This document shows positions 1 to 5,739 of a stretch of 6,848 nucleotides of DNA, one piece after another. Position 1 is the stretch's first letter. Each line of letters starts with the position of its first letter. This DNA comes from Patescibacteria group bacterium (GTDB lineage Bacteria; Patescibacteriota; Minisyncoccia; Phycocordibacterales; UBA2100): NCBI GenBank assembly GCA_015491135.1, contig WFWK01000078.1:1-6848 (forward strand). The letters run 5' to 3'. The notes beneath the pieces are model-generated. The model saw only the letters and a list, made by a program, of their open reading frames with translations, was not told where the DNA came from and searched no databases. Position numbers and translations under genes: made by a program.

Positions 1-4
1 CTTG

Positions 5-13
5 TGCTAAACT
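5..13 (+). promoter_or_regulatory. Extended -10 promoter just before the first small gene
   Basis: TGC-TAAACT: a TGn extension followed by a hexamer matching TATAAT at 4 of 6 positions. It ends six bases before the ATG at 20, so initiation about seven bases downstream would fall on the ATG itself. No usable Shine-Dalgarno lies between them (GGGGAT abuts the ATG). The -35 region is outside the window. The hexamer is weak alone; its weight comes from the same layout before uvrA, murB and parB. Confidence 0.4.
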
Positions 14-19
14 GGGGAT

Positions 20-346
20 ATGATTTTAAATGGCGCTTTTTACAAAAAATCACTTGTCGCATTTTTGTGTTTGTTTTTGTTCAGTTTGGGTTTTGTTTTT
101 GGAGTTAAATTTGGCGAGTTTTCGTATTTGGATAGATGTTTGGATGCGGGAGGAGGAATAAATCCTGAAGTATCTTTTATTTGTTTGGTTAAACAAGAAA
201 AAAGCAGGTACGAACGCAAAGTTGGTGAGGAGTTTGTTTGCGATGAGAAAGGAAATATTTTTATAAATACAAAAGAAGCTTCAAGGTTTTACAAAAATCC
301 CGGAGCATATGGCGCAACATATTGTGATTATTTTATTGCAGATTAG
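20..346 (+). CDS. Small membrane-anchored or exported cysteine-containing protein, unknown function
   Basis: I do not recognise this 108-residue protein. Two lysines (K9, K10) precede a strongly hydrophobic stretch at about residues 11-29, which looks like an uncleaved signal anchor or signal peptide; there is no clear lipobox. The remaining ~75 residues are polar and would lie outside the membrane. They hold four cysteines, C40, C55, C74 and C102. The first pair sits in a C-L-D-x-G-G-G...C arrangement resembling a motif I recall from small uncharacterised exported proteins, so C40-C55 and C74-C102 disulfides are plausible. The ATG at 20 is the first possible start and directly follows an extended -10 motif. 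The TAG stop lies 41 bases before uvrA, and the spacer carries its own promoter-like motif, so operon membership is uncertain. It is probably a real gene because of its membrane segment, paired cysteines and upstream motif. Confidence 0.7.
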   Translation: MILNGAFYKKSLVAFLCLFLFSLGFVFGVKFGEFSYLDRCLDAGGGINPEVSFICLVKQEKSRYERKVGEEFVCDEKGNIFINTKEASRFYKNPGAYGATYCDYFIAD

Positions 347-370
347 ATTATTTCGTTTTCTTCTCTCTTT

Positions 371-379
371 TGCTATATT
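371..379 (+). promoter_or_regulatory. Extended -10 promoter of uvrA, near-leaderless
   Basis: TGC-TATATT: TGn plus a hexamer matching TATAAT at 5 of 6 positions, ending eight bases before the uvrA ATG at 388. A start seven or so bases downstream gives a leader of zero to two bases. A pyrimidine-rich tract (about 349-370) lies directly upstream, with only a poor -35 candidate (TTTCGT at 351). No LexA-type operator is apparent. Confidence 0.5.
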
Positions 380-387
380 AAAAGATT

Positions 388-2976
388 ATGCAAGAGAAAA
401 TAGTTGTAAAAGGAGCTCGCACTCACAATTTAAAAAATATTACCGTTGAGATGCCGAGAAACAAAATGATTGTTATAACCGGGCTTTCGGGTTCCGGAAA
501 ATCTTCTCTTGCTTTTGATACGATATTTGCCGAAGGGCAAAGAAGATATGTAGAGAGTCTTTCGGCTTATGCAAGGCAGTTTTTGGGCAACATGCAAAAG
601 CCCGATGTTGATGAGATACTTGGTCTTTCCCCGGCGATTTCAATTGACCAGAAAACTCGCTCAAACAATCCGCGTTCAACCGTTGCAACAGTTACGGAAA
701 TTTATGATTATCTGCGCGTACTTTATGCAAGAGTGGCCGATGCTCACTGCATGATTTGCGGGAAAAGTATTCAGCGCCTGACAAAAGAAGAAATTGTAAA
801 TATCATTCACAATGAAGGAGAAAAACTTGCAAGCATCTCACAAGCGCAAGCCAAAAAAGTTTTCGGGGTAGCTGTTGATGATGCAAGAGTAGCCATTTAC
901 GCTCCTGTGGTTCGTGGAAGAAAAGGAGAGTATTATCAAATGTTGTATGATTTTTTAAACAAAGGTTACGAATTTGCGCGCATTGATGGTCAAATTTATT
1001 CTTTAAGAGAGAGGATAAAATTGGACAGAAACAAAAAACACGATATAGATATTTTAATTGACGAGATTTATCTCTCAGAGTTTAAAGACAAAGAAGATGC
1101 GACAGAAAGAATAAGGGACGCAGTCGGCAGATCTCTTGATGAGGCTAACGGACTTGTTAAGGTAGAGTTGCCCAACAAAGAAGAAAAACTGATATCGGCA
1201 ACATTTACGTGTCCTGATGACGGGTTTTCTTTCCCGGAGATAGAGCCAAGGCTTTTCTCTTTTAACTCACCTTATGGAGCATGTCCGGCATGTCGCGGGC
1301 TCGGCTCAAAGCACTTTTTTGCATCTGATGAGGCTTATGACCCGTGTGAGCTCTGCGGAGGAAGCAGGCTTAGAAAAGAGGCTCTGCACGTTTTTCTTAC
1401 CGACAAAAAAGGAAATAAGAAAAACATAGTTGAACTAACGGAGATGTCTGTTGAAGATGCGTACTCTTTTTTAACAAACATTTATCTTGACGAAAAGAGG
1501 AGACAAATTGCTGAGCCTGTTTTAAAGGAGATTGTCTCACGCTTGCAGTTTATGAAAAACGTCGGTATAGAGTATCTGACTTTAAACAGGCGAGCAAACA
1601 CACTCTCGGGTGGGGAATCTCAGCGGATAAGGCTTGCCAGCCAGCTTGGCTCCGGCTTGGTTGGCGCGCTTTATGTTTTAGATGAGCCGACCATAGGACT
1701 TCATCAACATGACAACGACAGACTTATAAAAACCTTGGAAAAATTGCGAGATTTGGGAAATACGATCATAGTTGTTGAACATGATCAAGACACCATTTTG
1801 GCCTCGGATTATTTGATTGATATAGGACCTGGAGCCGGTGAGCACGGAGGTGAAGTGGTTGTTGCTGGATACACCCAAGAGCTGTTAAATTCCGCAAACA
1901 AAAATAAGTCGCTAACTCTTGATTATCTTCAAGGTAAAAAAGAGATTGTAACACCCAAGAAAAGAAGAGTTGCAAACAAAGGAGTACTGAGAATTAAAGG
2001 TGCAAAAAAACATAACATTGTAAACTTGGATGCGGAAATTTCTCTTGGAAGATTTGTGGCGATTACCGGGGTTTCAGGTTCGGGTAAATCAACATTTATG
2101 TATGATATTTTGTACAAAAACTTGCGCGCAGCATACGACAGGCGCTACATGACAGCGCACAGATACAATGTTGCAAACTTCTCAGGAGTTGAGTATGCAA
2201 ACAGGGTTATACTGTTGGATCAATCTCCAATAGGCAGAACACCTCGTTCAAATCCTGCAACCTATACCGGAGCCTGGAGTTATATTCGCGATTTGTTTGC
2301 GCAAACCAAAGAAGCGAGAGCCAGAGGATATAAACCCGGAATCTTTTCTTTTAATGTAAAAGGTGGCAGATGCGAAGCTTGCCAAGGAAACGGAGTTGTT
2401 GCCGTTGAGATGCATTTTTTGCCGACTGTCTATGTAACTTGCGATGTTTGTCTGGGGAAGAGATTTATGAAAGAGACTCTTGAGATAAAATACAAGGGCA
2501 AAAATATCTATGAAATTTTGGAGATGACGATAGAGGAAGCTAAAGAATTTTTTGACGATATTGCTCAACTTAAAGACAGATTGCAAGCATTGCTTGATGT
2601 GGGACTGGGTTATTTGAAAATCGGACAGCCGGCAACTCACCTCTCCGGTGGTGAAGCGCAAAGGGTAAAAATAGCTTCCGAGCTTTTCAGGCCGGATACG
2701 ACAAAAACAATCTATTTACTTGATGAGCCGACGGTTGGTTTGCATTTTGAGGATGTTAGAAAATTGGTGGAGATTTTGCAAAAGTTGGTTGAAAGAGGAA
2801 ACACTGTTATTGTAATTGAACATAATTTGGATTTGATTAAAAATGCGGATTATATTCTTGATTTTGGCCCAAAAGGGGGTGTTGGCGGAGGAAGAATAAT
2901 CGCAAAAGGTACACCGGAGGAGGTTGCCAAAGACAGAAATTCTCTGACAGGTAAGTATTTGAAAAAAATTTTATAA
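388..2976 (+). CDS. uvrA: UvrA, excinuclease ABC ATPase subunit, short form lacking the insertion domain
   Basis: UvrA dimers scan DNA for bulky lesions and load UvrB, starting nucleotide excision repair in the cytoplasm. Both ABC cassettes are intact: Walker A at 32-40 (GLSGSGKSS) and 561-569 (GVSGSGKST), signatures LSGGESQ from 406 and LSGGEAQ from 752, Walker B DEPT at 432-435 and 779-782. The UvrB-binding region fits the span between CMIC (C121, C124) and about residue 274. The C-terminal zinc module is present (GGRCEACQGNG followed about 20 residues on by CDVC). Two departures stand out. The first large zinc module reads C275-P-D-D278, with Asp where the second Cys is expected, although its partners C299 and C302 remain. 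Only 17 residues separate C302 from C320 of the next CxxC, where E. coli has well over 100, so the insertion domain is absent. This explains the length of 862 against about 940. The frame is continuous, so this is not a frameshift. It is followed 11 bases later by uvrC. Confidence 0.97.
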   Translation: MQEKIVVKGARTHNLKNITVEMPRNKMIVITGLSGSGKSSLAFDTIFAEGQRRYVESLSAYARQFLGNMQKPDVDEILGLSPAISIDQKTRSNNPRSTVATVTEIYDYLRVLYARVADAHCMICGKSIQRLTKEEIVNIIHNEGEKLASISQAQAKKVFGVAVDDARVAIYAPVVRGRKGEYYQMLYDFLNKGYEFARIDGQIYSLRERIKLDRNKKHDIDILIDEIYLSEFKDKEDATERIRDAVGRSLDEANGLVKVELPNKEEKLISATFTCPDDGFSFPEIEPRLFSFNSPYGACPACRGLGSKHFFASDEAYDPCELCGGSRLRKEALHVFLTDKKGNKKNIVELTEMSVEDAYSFLTNIYLDEKRRQIAEPVLKEIVSRLQFMKNVGIEYLTLNRRANTLSGGESQRIRLASQLGSGLVGALYVLDEPTIGLHQHDNDRLIKTLEKLRDLGNTIIVVEHDQDTILASDYLIDIGPGAGEHGGEVVVAGYTQELLNSANKNKSLTLDYLQGKKEIVTPKKRRVANKGVLRIKGAKKHNIVNLDAEISLGRFVAITGVSGSGKSTFMYDILYKNLRAAYDRRYMTAHRYNVANFSGVEYANRVILLDQSPIGRTPRSNPATYTGAWSYIRDLFAQTKEARARGYKPGIFSFNVKGGRCEACQGNGVVAVEMHFLPTVYVTCDVCLGKRFMKETLEIKYKGKNIYEILEMTIEEAKEFFDDIAQLKDRLQALLDVGLGYLKIGQPATHLSGGEAQRVKIASELFRPDTTKTIYLLDEPTVGLHFEDVRKLVEILQKLVERGNTVIVIEHNLDLIKNADYILDFGPKGGVGGGRIIAKGTPEEVAKDRNSLTGKYLKKIL

Positions 2977-2987
2977 AGCTTGGTAGT

Positions 2988-4211
2988 ATGAAAAAAGAAG
3001 AGTGGAGACAAAGTGGCGTTCCAAGTAAGCCAGGAGTTTATATGTTTTTAAAGGACGGCAAGATTCTTTATGTGGGCAAGGCGGCTAATTTGGCAGACAG
3101 AACGAGAAGCTATTTTTCGTCAAATTTGGAGTTTGAGCGTGGAGCTCACATAAGCAAAATGGTGCGCGAGGCTGACAAACTAAACTGGAGAGAAACCGGC
3201 TCCGCTTTAGAGGCGGTTATTCTTGAAGCTAATTTAATAAAAAAATATCAACCACCGTATAACACTAAAGATAAAGATAACAAGAGCTTTAACTTTGTTG
3301 TAATTACAAAAGAAAAATTTCCAAAGGTAAAAATAGTACGCGGGCGTGAACTTGGCAAAATAGATGATGCGGGTATTTTGTATGTATTCGGTCCGTTTCC
3401 GTTTTCAAGCGAACTGAAGAAGGTTTTAAAAATTATCAGAAAAATTTTTCCTTACTCCGACAAATGCTCGGAAAAAGACAATAGACCTTGTTTTTACAGA
3501 CAACTTGGACTTTGCCCCGGAGTTTGTACCGGTGAGATAAGTGAGAAAGAATATGGTAGATATATAAAGCAAGTAGTAAACCTTTTCTCCGGTAAAAAAG
3601 AAAAAATCATTAAAGATTTGCAAAAGCAAATGAAAAAGTACGCTGACAATTTAGAGTTTGAACAAGCGGCGCAAACAAGAGACCAAATAGAAGCGCTTGA
3701 AAGCATAAAAGAGACATCGCTTGTGGAAGAGCTTTATAAAACCTCGCTTTCAGGCGCTAATGTTCAAGTGAAAAGGATAGAGAGTTTTGATGTAGCCCAC
3801 TTGCAAAACAAGGCTCGTGTGGGTGTTATGGTTGTTTTTAAAAATGGAAAACCTTCCAAAAAAGATTACAGACAATTTTTAATTAAAACCCAAAAAGGAG
3901 GAGACACTGACGCTTTACGGGAGGTGTTAGAGAGAAGGTTTAAGCATACGCAGTGGCAGTATCCGGATTTGATTGTTGTAGATGGCGGAAAAGCTCAATG
4001 TAAAGTTGCGGAGAAAGTTTTGCACGCTAATGATTTGGATATTCCAATTGTAGCGGTTAAAAAGGATAAAACACACAATCCCAAAGAAATAATAGGTTCA
4101 ACAAAATATTCTTCTTTGCTTAAAGATACAATTTTACAAGCCAACCTTGAAGCGCATAGGTTTGCCATTTCCTTGCATCGCAGGAAAATGCGCAAAGATT
4201 TGTTAGAATAA
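2988..4211 (+). CDS. uvrC: UvrC, excinuclease ABC nuclease subunit, minimal form
   Basis: UvrC makes both incisions around a lesion marked by UvrB. The GIY-YIG domain for the 3' cut is at about 12-92: G16-V-Y18, Y28-V-G30, K31, R38, E80 and N92 line up with the Thermotoga catalytic set. Cysteines C160, C168, C176 and C180 match the Fe-S cluster ligands described for UvrC. A UVR helical hairpin, which contacts UvrB, lies at about 203-240. The RNase H-like domain for the 5' cut keeps D268 (FDVAH), D306 (GGD), D332 (VDGGKAQ) and H390 (EAHRFAI), equivalent to E. coli D399, D438, D466 and H538. Only about 28 residues join UVR to D268, against roughly 160 in E. coli, and the protein ends 17 residues after H390, so the C-terminal (HhH)2 is missing. 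This gives 407 residues against about 560-610. No Shine-Dalgarno is seen. A TATAAA lies ten bases before the ATG, but without a TGn extension. Confidence 0.95.
   Translation: MKKEEWRQSGVPSKPGVYMFLKDGKILYVGKAANLADRTRSYFSSNLEFERGAHISKMVREADKLNWRETGSALEAVILEANLIKKYQPPYNTKDKDNKSFNFVVITKEKFPKVKIVRGRELGKIDDAGILYVFGPFPFSSELKKVLKIIRKIFPYSDKCSEKDNRPCFYRQLGLCPGVCTGEISEKEYGRYIKQVVNLFSGKKEKIIKDLQKQMKKYADNLEFEQAAQTRDQIEALESIKETSLVEELYKTSLSGANVQVKRIESFDVAHLQNKARVGVMVVFKNGKPSKKDYRQFLIKTQKGGDTDALREVLERRFKHTQWQYPDLIVVDGGKAQCKVAEKVLHANDLDIPIVAVKKDKTHNPKEIIGSTKYSSLLKDTILQANLEAHRFAISLHRRKMRKDLLE
4201..4209 (+). promoter_or_regulatory. Extended -10 motif inside the uvrC 3' end, ahead of murB
   Basis: TGT-TAGAAT: TGn plus a 5-of-6 match to TATAAT, overlapping the last uvrC codons and ending six bases before the murB ATG at 4216. 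It could give murB its own leaderless transcript besides read-through from uvrA-uvrC. It lies in coding sequence, so chance is a real alternative; the matching geometry at other genes is the argument for it. Confidence 0.4.
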
Positions 4212-4215
4212 GTTT

Positions 4216-5139
4216 ATGTTGCCCCAAATTAAAGAATACGAACCACTGAACAAGTATACAACATTTAAAATCGGTGGGCCGGCAAGGTATTTCTTTGAGG
4301 TCAGAGACGAACTTCAACTTAAATACACACTGGAGTTTGCACGAGATAAAAATATGCCAGTTTTTATTATGGCCGGCGGGAGCAACATACTTTTTGCCGA
4401 TGAAGGGTATCCCGGAGTTGTTGTAAAATTACAATTTCGCGGTGTATCAATTGATGGGGAGAATGTAACTGTAGCCTCGGGAGTAAATTTAAAAGAGCTT
4501 GTTTTTTTGCTCTCCAGAAGAAAATTATCGGGCATGCAAAATTTGTGTGGCATCCCGGGTTCGATTGGTGGAGCGGTTTTTGGCAATGCCGGTGCATTTG
4601 GTACCGAGATGAAAGATGTGGTGAAGTTTGCAACGGCGCTCAACACTGAGACGGGAGAGAGAAAAACCTTTTCCAACAAAGAGATGGAGTTTGCATACAG
4701 GGAGAGTTATTTCAAGAAGAATCCGCAATGGGTTGTTGTTACCGTTCTGCTAAAGCTTGAAAAAGTAAATTTCAATGTTGAAAAAGAGGCGCAAAAAACA
4801 CTTGCCGAACGTGAAAAAAGACACCTGCAAGATGTGCAGGCGGCGGGGTCTTTCTTTAAAAATCCGCAAGCGCCTGAGCATGTAATTGAAATGTTTGAAA
4901 AAGATAAAGGTGTAAAAAGCAGAGGAGGCAGGGTTCCCGCCGGGTGGCTTATAGAGAAAGCCGGACTTAAGGGTTTCTCGGTTGGTGACGCCCAAAGCAG
5001 TTTGCAACATCCCAACTATATAATAAACAAAGGCGGAGCAACAGCCTCAGATGTACTGAAGGTAAAGGCAAAAATAGAAGAAGAAGTTTTCAAGCAATTT
5101 CAGGTAAAGCTTGAGCCGGAGGTGAGAGTTGTCGTTTAA
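4216..5139 (+). CDS. murB: UDP-N-acetylenolpyruvoylglucosamine reductase (type II MurB)
   Basis: MurB is a cytoplasmic flavoenzyme that uses NADPH to reduce UDP-GlcNAc-enolpyruvate to UDP-MurNAc, the second committed step of peptidoglycan synthesis. The FAD-binding half shows TFKIGGPA near the start, GGSN at 54-57 and the diagnostic IPGSIGGA at 113-120 followed by GNAGAFG. Y161-R162 (AYRESYFK) corresponds to the substrate-binding arginine. The catalytic serine is S212 in AAGSFFKNP and the C-terminal glutamate is E302 in LEPEVRV, so all the residues I can check are there. At 307 residues without the extra tyrosine-bearing loop of E. coli MurB, it fits the shorter type II class. The ATG lies four bases after the uvrC stop, so co-transcription is likely. 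A wall gene directly behind repair genes is probably genome compaction rather than a functional link. I see no convincing terminator after the stop codon. Confidence 0.97.
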   Translation: MLPQIKEYEPLNKYTTFKIGGPARYFFEVRDELQLKYTLEFARDKNMPVFIMAGGSNILFADEGYPGVVVKLQFRGVSIDGENVTVASGVNLKELVFLLSRRKLSGMQNLCGIPGSIGGAVFGNAGAFGTEMKDVVKFATALNTETGERKTFSNKEMEFAYRESYFKKNPQWVVVTVLLKLEKVNFNVEKEAQKTLAEREKRHLQDVQAAGSFFKNPQAPEHVIEMFEKDKGVKSRGGRVPAGWLIEKAGLKGFSVGDAQSSLQHPNYIINKGGATASDVLKVKAKIEEEVFKQFQVKLEPEVRVVV

Positions 5140-5160
5140 AAACCTCCATGCTGTTGCATA

Positions 5161-5270
5161 GTTGTAGTAGCTAAACGTACAACTAAAGGATATGTATGGT
5201 ATGGGCTTGCCCGCACCATACTACGGCATTTGCGTACTTTTTGCTGATACGGCACGCATTTAACAACAGC
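5161..5270. repeat. Tandem repeat unit 1 with REP-like palindrome
   Basis: First of two near-identical tandem units of about 108 bases, in the space between convergent murB and tRNA-Leu. A 54-base core (5175-5228) is identical to 5284-5337 in unit 2. Outside the core there are four transitions and one divergent patch before the shared AACAACAGC end. The unit opens with GTTGTA (5161-5166), which can pair with TACAAC (5178-5183). GTAGTA (5164-5169) can pair instead with TACTAC (5219-5224). GCTGTTG at 5150-5156, just outside, is complementary to the terminal CAACAGC (5264-5270), so the unit could fold as a closed structured RNA or a single-strand DNA hairpin. I know no family that it matches. 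Confidence 0.85.
5194..5221. repeat. REP-like imperfect palindrome in unit 1
   Basis: Arms GTATGGTATGGG and CCCGCACCATAC close a four-base CTTG loop. Twelve positions face each other, with one A-C mismatch and one T-G wobble at the same internal site. Read on the minus strand, the stem begins within a GTAG tetranucleotide (5224-5221). A GTAG next to an imperfect stem-loop is the known architecture of REP elements mobilised by IS200-like RAYT transposases. The resemblance is structural only. Confidence 0.75.
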
Positions 5271-5377
5271 TTGTAGTAGTTAGACGTACAACTAAAGGAT
5301 ATGTATGGTATGGGCTTGCCCGCACCATACTACGGCACTCGCGTACTTTTTGCTGATACGATGTGACTAACAACAGC
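5271..5377. repeat. Tandem repeat unit 2
   Basis: Second unit, starting directly after unit 1 and offset from it by 109 bases. It ends with the same AACAACAGC (5369-5377) but is two bases shorter because of a small indel near 5358-5366. The differences in aligned parts are transitions, which points to a recent duplication or to conversion between copies. Confidence 0.85.
5303..5330. repeat. REP-like imperfect palindrome in unit 2
   Basis: Exact copy of the 5194-5221 stem-loop, including the mismatch, the wobble, the CTTG loop and the flanking CTAC (GTAG on the minus strand). Both copies have the same orientation, so this is a direct tandem and not the inverted REP pair of a typical REPIN. 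Confidence 0.75.
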
Positions 5378-5418
5378 TGATGTAGTAATTAAATATGCTA
5401 AAGGGTGTATGGTGCGGG
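5378..5418. repeat. Degenerate third repeat copy
   Basis: After unit 2, TGTAGTAATTAAATATGCTAA aligns loosely with the start of the other units. GTATGGTGCGGG (5407-5418) then resembles the palindrome's left arm but equals the reverse complement of the right arms in units 1 and 2. Homology to the full units fades after this point. The array was probably longer or has been rearranged. Confidence 0.5.
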
Positions 5419-5451
5419 TCACTGCACTCCACTTTGTTTCGTTTGCGTGCC

Positions 5452-5548
5452 CAGCACCAATTTAAGGTAACCTTGAAAGCAAAATCGCCAATTAAGAATC
5501 TGGCACGGCGTTGATTATATGGAAATGTTTACAAAAAAATTGGTGCTG
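5452..5548. repeat. 97-base segment bounded by a perfect 12-base inverted repeat, abutting the tRNA 3' end
   Basis: CAGCACCAATTT (5452-5463) is the exact reverse complement of AAATTGGTGCTG (5537-5548). The right arm ends at the base next to the tRNA CCA. Inside are the palindrome AAGGTAACCTT and a possible CGCC/GGCG pairing around 5486-5513. The left arm can pair instead with 5410-5418 (TGGTGC and GGG against CCC and GCACCA, one bulged A), so two exclusive folds exist. No target-site duplication flanks it. It may be a miniature element, a tRNA trailer structure or a non-coding RNA. Confidence 0.65.
5533..5539 (-). terminator. Possible T-run termination site after tRNA-Leu
   Basis: Seven consecutive T on the minus strand begin ten bases beyond the encoded CCA. 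No separate hairpin lies between the tRNA and the run, so this is not a classic intrinsic terminator unless the tRNA's own folding helps. The run may simply mark the trailer end. Confidence 0.3.
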
Positions 5549-5633
5549 TGGTGCCGGAGGAGGGAGTCGAACCCTCACGCCTTGCGGCACACGATTTTGA
5601 GTCGTGCGCGTCTACCAATTCCGCCACTCCGGC
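5549..5633 (-). tRNA. tRNA-Leu, anticodon CAA (reads UUG), CCA encoded
   Basis: On the minus strand the 85 bases fold as a class II tRNA. The acceptor is GCCGGAG with CTCCGGC, then discriminator A and a genome-encoded CCA. The D arm contains GGCGGAATTGGTAGACGCG. The anticodon stem CACGA/TCGTG closes loop CTCAAAA with anticodon CAA (plus-strand 5597-5599). The long variable arm is TGCCGCAAGGCGT, and the T arm is GAGGG-TTCGACT-CCCTC. The long variable arm, A73 and the 5' sequence are typical of bacterial tRNA-Leu rather than tRNA-Ser. It converges on murB and diverges from parB. Its first 13 bases recur upstream at 5719-5731. Confidence 0.97.
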
Positions 5634-5656
5634 ATTAATTAATTAACTCTACTACC

Positions 5657-5684
5657 ATTATATATTACGGTACGTCGTTTCCAA
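5657..5684 (-). promoter_or_regulatory. Promoter of tRNA-Leu
   Basis: On the minus strand TTGGAA (5684-5679) and a perfect TATAAT (5662-5657) are separated by 16 bases. Initiation near 5650 would give a short 5' leader before the tRNA at 5633, consistent with RNase P processing. The -35 matches TTGACA at 4 of 6. The spacer contains most of the conserved ACGGTACGTCGTTT element (plus-strand 5667-5680). Confidence 0.6.
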
Positions 5685-5690
5685 TTTTTA

Positions 5691-5718
5691 CCCGGCATAT
5701 TGCCCGTAATGTGCCGGG
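5691..5718. other. Strong 11-base-pair hairpin between the two tRNA-promoter copies
   Basis: CCCGGCATATT (5691-5701) faces AATGTGCCGGG (5708-5718) around a six-base loop, GCCCGT. All positions pair on the plus-strand transcript, one of them a U-G wobble. Read on the minus strand it is followed by TAAAAATT rather than a U-tract, so it is not a standard terminator. It directly precedes the -35 of the tRNA promoter and directly follows the duplicated tRNA 5' fragment. Confidence 0.65.
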
Positions 5719-5731
5719 CCGCCACTCCGGC
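5719..5731 (-). pseudogene. Duplicated 5' fragment of tRNA-Leu
   Basis: On the minus strand 5731-5719 reads GCCGGAGTGGCGG, identical to the first 13 bases of the tRNA at 5633-5621. With the flanking ATTAAT the identity spans 19 bases (5621-5639 and 5719-5737). No D loop, anticodon or T arm follows; the sequence runs straight into the 5691-5718 hairpin. This is the remnant of a second tRNA-Leu copy or a duplication of the tRNA promoter region with its first bases. Confidence 0.7.
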
Positions 5732-5739
5732 ATTAATCA

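Noticed and set aside
1210..1357. Frameshift or assembly deletion as the cause of the short UvrA
   Set aside because: The frame is continuous, flanking motifs are intact on both sides of the gap, and uvrC shows similar domain loss, which points to a genuine short form.
2248..2661. 137-codon minus-strand frame inside uvrA, and similar antisense frames in murB and parB
   Set aside because: They lie opposite strongly conserved coding sequence, have no start signals or recognisable motifs, and are shadows of the real genes.
5140..5200. Intrinsic terminator for the uvrA-uvrC-murB cluster
   Set aside because: ATGC-TGTT-GCAT (5148-5159) is only a four-base-pair stem with no T-tract after it, and the first large palindrome is about 13 bases from the nearest T-run.
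5140..5548. CRISPR array
   Set aside because: The repeats are about 108 bases, head to tail, with no short regular repeats, no unique spacers and no cas genes.
5140..5548. Known housekeeping RNA (6S, SRP RNA, RNase P RNA, tmRNA) in the gene-free stretch
   Set aside because: I looked on both strands for their hallmark conserved segments and saw none; the internal tandem duplication also argues against it.
5621..5737. Attachment site of an integrated element at the tRNA
   Set aside because: The duplicated part is the tRNA 5' end with its promoter, not the 3' end or anticodon arm, and only 98 bases separate the copies, with no integrase.
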